Below are positions 1-7,394 of a stretch of 40,624 bases of DNA, piece by piece. The stretch's first letter is position 1. Each line of letters opens with the position of its first letter. Origin of the DNA: Candidatus Woesearchaeota archaeon (GTDB lineage: Archaea > Nanobdellota > Nanobdellia > Woesearchaeales > GW2011-AR9); the NCBI GenBank assembly GCA_018303445.1, contig JAGVYE010000050.1, positions 1-40,624 on the forward strand, in the 5' to 3' direction. The notes below the pieces were generated by a model. It did not search any database, was not told the origin of the DNA, and worked only from the letters and a program-made list of their open reading frames with translations. The position numbers and the translations under genes are program-made.

Positions 1-32
1 CACGCCAGAGCTTTTCTTCCTAGATAGGGAAT

Positions 33-89
33 CCTCGCTCCGTAGCGAAGCGGAGGAGTTGCCCCGCAGGGCAACCCTTTAGGGTGAGG
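33..89. repeat. Cluster of three consecutive small hairpins closed by CCTC/GAGG (cloverleaf-like), at the 3' end of the HAD gene
   Basis: CTCCG(38-42)/CGGAG(51-55), GTTGCCC(58-64)/GGGCAAC(69-75), ACCCT(74-78)/AGGGT(81-85), outer CCTC(33-36)/GAGG(86-89). The last two stems share 74-75, so not all can form at once. Confidence 0.5.
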
Positions 90-648
90 AGGATGTCAAT
101 TTTGTTCTCAGAAAAAGCTTTTTCTCCAATGCTCGAAGGAAAATAATGAATACAGGCGCTTTTTCCCCCCCATAGTAAAAAGAATAAGGTTCAATGAGAA
201 AGCGATGGTTAATCCCTCCCTGCAAGGCGCCCCATAAATCAACAATAAGCCTATCACCAATCATGGCGGTATTCTCTCCAGCAGCTTTAAAGTGTTCAAT
301 AATAGAACGAAAGCTGTGTGGTGCAGGTTTGTCATTTTCTTGGGAGATATAAACATTGACGTCAGGAAGCATTTGTTGTATTTCTTCTCTTCTTTTTGCG
401 GTACAGTTGGAAAGCAAAGCCACGTGAAATGATTTTGTCAGTTCTTTTAGCAGAGTTCGTGTTTTTTCTTCAACACGATCGTGGTATGCAGTAAGGGTGT
501 CGTCAACATCAAAAATAAGCAGCTTTACTCCTTTTCTGGCAAGTGTTTCGTAAGGGATGTTATATACAGATTTATATCTTTCTACAGCGAGGGAAGTTTT
601 GTATTTCCAGCTCTCTTTCCAAAATTTGAAATAGGCTCTAATATTCAT
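79..648 (-). CDS. HAD-superfamily phosphatase (YqeG-like, subfamily IIIA)
   Basis: FDVDDTLTAYHD motif I, LLSNC motif II, IGDRLIVDLWGA motif IV in the translation. Confidence 0.85.
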   Translation of the reverse strand: MNIRAYFKFWKESWKYKTSLAVERYKSVYNIPYETLARKGVKLLIFDVDDTLTAYHDRVEEKTRTLLKELTKSFHVALLSNCTAKRREEIQQMLPDVNVYISQENDKPAPHSFRSIIEHFKAAGENTAMIGDRLIVDLWGALQGGINHRFLIEPYSFYYGGEKAPVFIIFLRALEKKLFLRTKLTSSSP

Positions 649-764
649 AGTTATCTCTTTTTTCCTTTGAGATTGCTAATTTAGTGCGTAATGTTTAAAA
701 ATGATTCCTTTTTTAATTAGAGCAAGGCCTCGTAGCTTAGCCTGGCTTGAGCGCACGACTGATA

Positions 765-802
765 TCTTGGCGGAGTAAAATCTTATAATGCCAAGGACTG
801 AC
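765..802 (+). other. tRNA intron at or near canonical position 37/38 (38 nt)
   Basis: CTTGGC(766-771)/GCCAAG(790-795) helix inside the anticodon loop; stem resumes at 804. Exact ends are ambiguous by 1-2 nt. Confidence 0.8.
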
Positions 803-818
803 ATCGTGAGGTCCCCAG

Positions 819-908
819 CAAACTTTTGGCGACGCAAAAGTTTGATAAAAAGTCACTCTGGTGGGGCATAAAGTCCCACGACATACGAAATGCCAAGAGT
901 TTGGGGAA
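819..908 (+). other. Noncanonical T-arm tRNA intron (about 90 nt, near position 53/54)
   Basis: CCCAG(814-818) is separated from its TTCAAAT-CTGGG partner by 90 nt. The insert is closed by a 12-bp helix CAAACTTTTGGC(819-830)/GCCAAGAGTTTG(892-903) with one G-U pair. Confidence 0.82.
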
Positions 909-1118
909 TTCAAATCTGGGCGGGGCCATTTTATTCTTTTCTCACAGGCCGATGCTTTAAAGAAAGCGGTACGCGTACCATGCATATACCATCCGAACCT
1001 TACCAGTATAGCGTTGATGGTCTGAGACAACCTGTCGAAGCGATACGATCCGCGTACTCAAATTGATTCTTATATTTCTTGGAGATATTTTTTAAATAGG
1101 CCCTTCTTCGACGGTTAT

Positions 1119-1574
1119 ATGTACGAACGACTGCAAGGGTATCAATCTATAGATCGGTTAATGGAAGAACAAAAAGATTTTGTACGAGAGGGGCTTAATG
1201 ATTTTCCTTTTTATACTGGTCTTGTAAGAGCCTTAAAAGGGAATCGTAGATCTTATGCTGTAGGAATATTCGTGTCTCCTAGAAAGGAAAAGATGCTTCG
1301 TTATATGTCGCGTAATGATTCCGAGGGGCGAATTACAGAAATTGTTCATTGCACTGAAGAAGAACCGGATTTCGCTCTGATAGTCAATGAAGATTCATTA
1401 TTAAAGATTTGTGGTAATGCGGATATCATTAGAAAAAAAATTGAAGAAAGAGATTTTACTGAGCTCAAGAAATATGTTTTTCCTCTTCCCCGTTCTCGAA
1501 CACGCGACATTTTTGAATTTGCAAGATTAGCGCGTTTACTTCCCGCACTTCTTCGTCATTATTGTTCTGTATAA
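1119..1574 (+). CDS. Hypothetical protein
   Basis: 151-aa ORF preceded by an AT-rich TATA-like stretch (ttttttaaatagg). Confidence 0.6.
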   Translation: MYERLQGYQSIDRLMEEQKDFVREGLNDFPFYTGLVRALKGNRRSYAVGIFVSPRKEKMLRYMSRNDSEGRITEIVHCTEEEPDFALIVNEDSLLKICGNADIIRKKIEERDFTELKKYVFPLPRSRTRDIFEFARLARLLPALLRHYCSV

Positions 1575-1721
1575 GTCATTTTCTCAATAATATCTATTAT
1601 CTTATTGATAATTTTCTAACATCAATTACTAACAATATATTTCTTTGTCTCTAAATCTTTAAATACGGGTTGTCATTCTGGAATACTCACTATAATTTTA
1701 CAGAGGGGGGGTGTATTAATT

Positions 1722-2837
1722 ATGAAAAGAGTGATGATGAGTTTACTAGCTTTAATTTTTATTATCTTTGTTGTGGGTTGTGTAGATTACAAAGCGTATG
1801 ATTTACAGAAGTCTTCCGCTGATGATAATGATTTAGTGAATGAAATTGCGGAAATAGAAAAAGAATTAGCTGGTCAAGATTCTAATGGTGCTGTGGAGGG
1901 AAGTGCTGAAGAAATTGATGATAAAGAAGTAGTATCTGAAAACAAGTCTGAAAATGTTTCTGATGGGGTTGAAGGTGTTGTTGTTGAAGAAGTTGCGTTG
2001 CCTGAATTGCAAGATGGGGGGGATAGTGGGAATAGTAAGGAAATAGAAAAAGCCGATAAAGAAAAAGAGATAGAAGAAAGTGTTCTCACTCTTTCTGTGA
2101 AAGAGAATGATTTCATAAAACTAAGTCCCAAGATTGTTGATCCTGATGATGATCCTATTACTTTTACTTTCAGTAAACCATTAAATGAGAAAGGAGAATG
2201 GAAAACAAATTATGGTGATGCCGGAGAGTATGTTGTCACCTTACGGGCTACAGATGGAAAGCTTAGTACAGAAAAGAAAATAAAAATTGTTGTAGAGCGA
2301 GTAAATGTTCCGCCAAAAATCGGAGTTCTCAGCGATATAACAGCAAAAGAAGGCCAGGTGATAAAATTTCAGCCTAATGTGACAGATCCTAATAAAGATC
2401 CTGTTACTGTTGTTGTCTCCGATCCGCTTAAAAATGGAATGTGGGAAACAGATCATACCAGTGCAGGAGAGTATAATCTTCGGGTTACGGCCAGTGATGG
2501 GGAGTTGGAAAGCGCCGCAACGTTTAAACTTACGGTTGTTGACGTGAATCAAGTTCCGGTCATTAAGAATGTTGCAGAAAACCTCTCTGTTAAAGAAGGT
2601 GATGTAGTAATGATTAAACCTCAAGTCACAGATCTTGATGAAGATAAAATTAATCTCACCATCAGTGATCCTGTAGGCAATGGCGGGGTTTGGGAAACAA
2701 GCTTTACAGATCATGGAGATTATGTCGTGACGGTTACGGCAAGCGATGGGAAAGGGAGTGTAAGCAAGCGCGTGCGTCTTGTCGTTGAGGATGTCAACAA
2801 GCCACCGGAAATTGTTGATGTGAAACTAAGCAACTAA
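1722..2837 (+). CDS. Secreted lipoprotein with tandem Ig/cadherin-like repeats
   Basis: Signal peptide with lipobox-like VVGC; Glu/Asp/Ser-rich linker; three repeats of the form VxExDxxxxxPxVxDPDxDxxxxxxSxPL...GxWxTxxxDxGEYxVxVxASDG. TATA-like tttaaata near 1658-1665. Confidence 0.8.
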   Translation: MKRVMMSLLALIFIIFVVGCVDYKAYDLQKSSADDNDLVNEIAEIEKELAGQDSNGAVEGSAEEIDDKEVVSENKSENVSDGVEGVVVEEVALPELQDGGDSGNSKEIEKADKEKEIEESVLTLSVKENDFIKLSPKIVDPDDDPITFTFSKPLNEKGEWKTNYGDAGEYVVTLRATDGKLSTEKKIKIVVERVNVPPKIGVLSDITAKEGQVIKFQPNVTDPNKDPVTVVVSDPLKNGMWETDHTSAGEYNLRVTASDGELESAATFKLTVVDVNQVPVIKNVAENLSVKEGDVVMIKPQVTDLDEDKINLTISDPVGNGGVWETSFTDHGDYVVTVTASDGKGSVSKRVRLVVEDVNKPPEIVDVKLSN

Positions 2838-2871
2838 GTTTCGTCTCTTTTCTTTTTTTTACTTAAGGAGA

Positions 2872-5199
2872 TTGGGAAGCATGAGAAAGCTACGACAAAA
2901 AGTGCTGATAGGATTGGTTTTTCTTCTAATTTTGATCCCTATGATCTTGGCGGCTACACGGACCTTTCATGTGCAGGAAACTGATTTTGTTAAAATTGTC
3001 CCCAAAGCCATAGACCTAGATTATGATGCCGTGGTTTTCAACTTTTCTGAGCCATTAGATGAAAAGGGAGAGTGGCAAACAACGTATGATGATGAAGGGG
3101 AATATGAAATAGAAATTCTGGCCTCTGATGGCAAGGATACATCTAAAGAGAAAGTACGGTTAATTGTCAGTAATAAAAACCAGCCTCCCGTGATAAAAGA
3201 AAAGCTGTTGATGATGAAAGAATCGCAAGTGGTTGATCTGCGGGAAATAGTGGATGATCCTGATGGCGACGTTTTAAAATTTGAATTTAAAGAGCCTTTT
3301 AACCAAGAAGGGAGGTGGAACACGACATATGATGATGAAGGGCTCCACTTAGCAGAATTTACTGTTTCCGACGGCGAATTTACTGTTCCTGCCAGAGTAG
3401 AAATAACAGTTCTTGATACTAATAAGCCTCCGATGATTAAAGATGCTTTTTCCCTCGATTCAATAGTTCCTATTAAAGAAGGAGAAACACTTAAATTTTT
3501 TGTCGAGGCTCTTGATGAAGATCTCCTTCAATATGAATGGCTTTTCGATGGCGTGAAAATAGCTGAAGTAGAAAAGGGAGAAATCTATTTTGACTTCAAT
3601 ACAAGCGGCAAACATTTCTTAGAATTAAATGTAAGCGATCCTTTTCACACTACTTTAAAGCAATGGAACGTGGAGGTAAAAAATGTTAATCGTCGCCCTG
3701 CATTAACTCTCATCCCCGTTACTGTTAATGAAGGAGAGGAAGTCGTTCTGGACCTTCCCAGAAAGGATGCAGATGGCGATGAATTAAATTATATTTTTCA
3801 AAAACCATTTAATGATGCAGGACGGTGGTTGACAACGTATAACGATGCCGGAACCTATAACCTGACGGTTAAGGCATCAGATGGCGAACTCGAAATTAAA
3901 GATATTTTTGAAGTTATGGTTTTGGATGTTGACAGAGTTCCAACGCTCGAAGTGCCGGGAAAGCTTGTTGCGAATGAAGGAGAAAAAATATCTTTCATTA
4001 TTCTTGCTCAGGACCCTGATAATGACAGCCTGAACATTTCTGTTTATAATATGCCTGCAGAAGCCAGGCTTGACAGTAAAAATAAGACTTTCATTTGGAC
4101 ACCTTCTTTTGATACTATTAAGCGAAAGGAGAATATTCTGACTAATATTCTCAATGCCCTGCGGCTGGAACGATTTTTCTTAGAAAAAGATGCTCTGAAC
4201 TTAAGAGTTGAAGCGTGTGGCAAGAAACTTTGCACTGAACGGAAGGTTGAACTTATAGTGCATAATGTAAATCGTCGGCCAGTTTTCAACATTGTGGAAA
4301 ATTTTACGGTGCGGGAAACGGAAACGGTCTCTCTTTCTGGTGTTCGTATTGATGATGCGGATAATGATCTGGTGCGTCTTACTTTTACCTCACCATTAGG
4401 GAAACGATCCGGAAAGTGGCGTACAACATATAATGATGCAGGGGTGTATACTTCGTATCTTACAGCGAGTGATGGGCAATTAAGCGAAACGAAACCAGTC
4501 GTTATTCAGGTACAAAATGTTGACAGACCTCCTTCTTTGAAAGTCTCTGACGAGAAGCTGCTGGTTAATGAAGGCGAAGAATTTGTTATTAAAGTTACCG
4601 CTTCTGACATTGACAACACCACGGTAAATCTGACGGTGGCGAATTTACTTCCTGGAGCATCGTTCCGCGAGGGGATTTTCTCCTGGACGCCGCCTTTCGA
4701 TTTTGTCGAAAATAAATCTGCGGGCATTGTGGCAAGAATCTTGCGTGAATTGCCTTCCTTCAATCGGTGGTTTAGCCAAGATGAAGCTTCTTTGTGGATA
4801 GAGTTTATTGCTTCTGATGCCGACTTTAATGTCATTCATCCCGTGAAAATAACGGTGAAAGATGTGAACCGCAAACCACAATTCCAGTCTTTAACTCCAG
4901 CAAGGATCATTAATACCCAGATAAATGAACCGGTTTTGTTTCAAGTGGAAGTCGCTGATCTGGATCAAGATGCCTTATCTTATCGCTGGATTTTTGGCGT
5001 GGGAGAGCCGAGGATTAAAGGCACTAAGGCCGTAGAACGAGTTTTTGTTACTCCTGGCACAAAAAAAGTGAGTGTTATCGTTAGTGATGGCCTCGATAGC
5101 GTCCGCACTACTTGGACCGTAAATGTCTTGCCAGAAGAAGCGGGAAAAGATGTTTCATTAGGACCGCCTGTTTTTGATGTATATGTCGTGGAAGGGTAA
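2872..5199 (+). CDS. Secreted protein with about seven tandem Ig/cadherin-like repeats, paralogous to the upstream lipoprotein
   Basis: Hydrophobic N-terminus and repeated GEWxTTYDDxGEYxxxxxASDG...VxNxNxPP units. The likely start is ATG 2881 rather than TTG 2872. Confidence 0.82.
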   Translation: MGSMRKLRQKVLIGLVFLLILIPMILAATRTFHVQETDFVKIVPKAIDLDYDAVVFNFSEPLDEKGEWQTTYDDEGEYEIEILASDGKDTSKEKVRLIVSNKNQPPVIKEKLLMMKESQVVDLREIVDDPDGDVLKFEFKEPFNQEGRWNTTYDDEGLHLAEFTVSDGEFTVPARVEITVLDTNKPPMIKDAFSLDSIVPIKEGETLKFFVEALDEDLLQYEWLFDGVKIAEVEKGEIYFDFNTSGKHFLELNVSDPFHTTLKQWNVEVKNVNRRPALTLIPVTVNEGEEVVLDLPRKDADGDELNYIFQKPFNDAGRWLTTYNDAGTYNLTVKASDGELEIKDIFEVMVLDVDRVPTLEVPGKLVANEGEKISFIILAQDPDNDSLNISVYNMPAEARLDSKNKTFIWTPSFDTIKRKENILTNILNALRLERFFLEKDALNLRVEACGKKLCTERKVELIVHNVNRRPVFNIVENFTVRETETVSLSGVRIDDADNDLVRLTFTSPLGKRSGKWRTTYNDAGVYTSYLTASDGQLSETKPVVIQVQNVDRPPSLKVSDEKLLVNEGEEFVIKVTASDIDNTTVNLTVANLLPGASFREGIFSWTPPFDFVENKSAGIVARILRELPSFNRWFSQDEASLWIEFIASDADFNVIHPVKITVKDVNRKPQFQSLTPARIINTQINEPVLFQVEVADLDQDALSYRWIFGVGEPRIKGTKAVERVFVTPGTKKVSVIVSDGLDSVRTTWTVNVLPEEAGKDVSLGPPVFDVYVVEG

Positions 5200-5241
5200 G
5201 TTTTTATATTATTGGAGATTTAACAAAATATTTATTTAGTG

Positions 5242-5319
5242 ATGACTTCTGAAAAACAGCAAAATCCACATTGGCAACAGTATCGGGATTATATTAGTGG
5301 TTTTATCGAAAAAGTATAA
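5242..5319 (+). CDS. 25-codon ORF, possibly the N-terminus of the 5297-5689 gene in another frame
   Basis: ATG with upstream TATA-like tttttatatta; translates as MTSEKQQNPHWQQYRDYISGFIEKV; overlaps the next ORF in the +1 frame. Confidence 0.4.
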   Translation: MTSEKQQNPHWQQYRDYISGFIEKV

Positions 5320-5689
5320 AAACCATAGAATATTTGTATATAAGATGGGATTGTATTCAAAACTTAGGCAAATAGGGCATGGTAGATTAGAATCATTACG
5401 TAGGGCAATAGGATATCGTGTTCAAAATACAATGCCCTTTCCATCTCATGAGCCAATAGAACTCCAAATCGAGGAACATTTATCGAGCTTAGAAGATTTA
5501 GTAAAGCCTAAATATAGGCCACAGGGAACTGAATTAAGCGAACCTATAAAGAGGGAACAAATAGATCATCTAGTGGGATACCTCGATTCACAATTACGAT
5601 GGGATGACAAAAAAAGATTCTCGGCAGCCCAAATTAAAAGATATGAAATACTTTTGGAACGACTTGCAGGTATATATTCAGAAGAGTAG
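5297..5689 (+). CDS. Hypothetical protein (5' end uncertain; the ORF start is GTG, possibly continuing from 5242 by frameshift)
   Basis: 130-aa ORF; alternative start ATG 5345. Confidence 0.5.
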   Translation: MVLSKKYKNHRIFVYKMGLYSKLRQIGHGRLESLRRAIGYRVQNTMPFPSHEPIELQIEEHLSSLEDLVKPKYRPQGTELSEPIKREQIDHLVGYLDSQLRWDDKKRFSAAQIKRYEILLERLAGIYSEE

Positions 5690-5818
5690 TTCTCTTAGAC
5701 TTCTGAAAATTGTGGATAAATAAGCATTGTTAACTCTGAAGATGCTAATTTCTTTAATAAAACAAATAAAAAAAAGAAAAACTAAGAAAAGATGTTTAAG
5801 CATAATTTTAGAATCGTA

Positions 5819-6004
5819 CTAAAACTTCTTTCTTTTTGCGTAACATTCTCTGCAGAACACAGGCTTGCCTTCCTGAGGCTTAAAAGGCACTTGACAATCC
5901 TTTCCACAGTCTGAGCACGTTGCATCATGCATTTCTCGTGGTCCAAAATCTCTTCGCGGGCCGCCGCCAGAAAAGCGTCCACCGCCGCGGTTAAAATCTC
6001 CCAT
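5819..6004 (-). CDS. Small zinc-ribbon protein with RGG-like N-terminus
   Basis: MGDFNRGGGRFSGGGPRRDFG...CSDCGKDCQVPFKPQEGKPVFCRECY. An SD-like ggaggg just upstream favours start 6004 over 6031. Confidence 0.8.
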   Translation of the reverse strand: MGDFNRGGGRFSGGGPRRDFGPREMHDATCSDCGKDCQVPFKPQEGKPVFCRECYAKRKKF

Positions 6005-6218
6005 ATTTTTTCCCTCCAATAATATTTTCATAAAAAAGAAAACTGATTAAGCTTTCATTTTTATGTTTTTTATAGATAAATGGCGTTTTATTTAAAAGTC
6101 TTGTGCTGCAACTCTAAAATTAGAGTGAAAATGGGCTTATTAGACTTTGACCTCAAAATGGCGATTCTGTAGTCACTATAAAGTAATATTTATAAATAAA
6201 ACTAACTTTTTCAGTCTA

Positions 6219-7379
6219 ATGGCAGTTATCGAATTTCCTCAAAAGTTGTATTTTGATGAGAGAAGGCCCCTGAGAGTTGAGCGGAAGAGTACAGGTAATA
6301 GCCTCTATCGGGCTTTTTGTTCTTCTGATGGTCCTTTGACACTTGGCGCTTCTCCTGATGCGGCACTGAAATTAGTAAAAATTACGGAAAGTCTAAATCT
6401 CGCTGCAGCGACACCAAGAACAGTTTCTGTTTCTTATGTCGGTGGGAATGAAATTAAAGTTGATGGATTTAGAAGCGTAGAAGTCTTGGATCCTCAAGCT
6501 TTGTTTCAATTACAGCGTGTCTTTCGGCAAAATTTCTTTATGCACGAGACTAAAAGTTGTGCCTATCTCGTCCAGCCATATTCTTCTTCAGAATCTGATG
6601 ATGTTCCTTTTATCTTGAAGAATAATACTTTGTATGGTACAGTTATTACAAAATGGCTTCCAGGCAAAGATGTTGATGACCTTCTTACCGGGGGCATACC
6701 TCTCTACGACACTATTCTCCTTGCCGCTGAAGCGGGAAGAGGGCTGCTTCATTTACATAAAATGCGTATTGCTCATCGTGATGTTAAGCCAAATAATCTA
6801 TTGTGCGTCCCGATTTCTGATTTAAAAGAAGAACTTGCTTTTGCGGAACGAAAAGGACGAGGTGTAACTATTGATCTTGATTTCAGTTTTCCTCTTCAAG
6901 GGTATTCTTGCTCTCCTGAAGCGCCTCCTGATGTAAAAAATCTCCTCTTCGAAAATGTTGAATTTTCTTTAGGGCTGGTATTTGGAACTATTGAGTATGA
7001 GTCGCCGGAACAAGCACGGGGAGGAGCCTTAGACGAAAGAACAGACATTTTCTCTTACGGGCAACTCGTGCATGAATTAGTGACGGGAGAATACCTTTTT
7101 TCTCGTCGTATGAGCAGAAACATCCTTCAAAATTACATTAGTGTATTGCCAGAGATTGATGTACAAGATTTTCTTACCGCTTCGTTTGGCCGCCTTTCTC
7201 CTTTTTTCCCTCCTCTTCTTTTAAACTCCTTTTTTTTCCATCTCTGGGAGACACTCCGTCCGAAACGCGAAAACCGAGGGAAAATTGAACCTCTCATCTC
7301 TGATTTGGAACGACTAGCGATGGAAGCGCCTTCAGAACTTAGGGTAAGAAATACTTTTCCTTATTTAGAACAGCAGTAA
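6219..7379 (+). CDS. Eukaryote-like Ser/Thr protein kinase
   Basis: HRDVKPNNLL catalytic loop, DLDFS in place of DFG, GTIEYESPEQARGG activation/APE region, DIFSYGQLVHELVTGE. TATA-like tttataaataaaa just upstream; start likely MAVIEF (6219). Confidence 0.82.
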   Translation: MAVIEFPQKLYFDERRPLRVERKSTGNSLYRAFCSSDGPLTLGASPDAALKLVKITESLNLAAATPRTVSVSYVGGNEIKVDGFRSVEVLDPQALFQLQRVFRQNFFMHETKSCAYLVQPYSSSESDDVPFILKNNTLYGTVITKWLPGKDVDDLLTGGIPLYDTILLAAEAGRGLLHLHKMRIAHRDVKPNNLLCVPISDLKEELAFAERKGRGVTIDLDFSFPLQGYSCSPEAPPDVKNLLFENVEFSLGLVFGTIEYESPEQARGGALDERTDIFSYGQLVHELVTGEYLFSRRMSRNILQNYISVLPEIDVQDFLTASFGRLSPFFPPLLLNSFFFHLWETLRPKRENRGKIEPLISDLERLAMEAPSELRVRNTFPYLEQQ

Positions 7380-7394
7380 AATTGAGTCCTTATT

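Larger units (their letters stand above)
726..928 (+). tRNA. tRNA-Ile(GAU) with two introns: anticodon loop (about 765-802) and T-arm (about 819-908)
   Basis: Acceptor GGCCTCG(726-732)/CGGGGCC(921-927), A928 discriminator. D-stem GCTT(735-738)/GAGC(749-752). Anticodon stem CACGA(754-758)/TCGTG(804-808), anticodon GAT(761-763). T-stem CCCAG(814-818)/CTGGG(916-920), T-loop TTCAAAT(909-915). Removing the two inserts gives a complete cloverleaf. Confidence 0.88.

Noticed and set aside
737-1030. Minus-strand 97-aa ORF
   Set aside because: It is antisense to the intron-containing tRNA-Ile, which explains the sequence.
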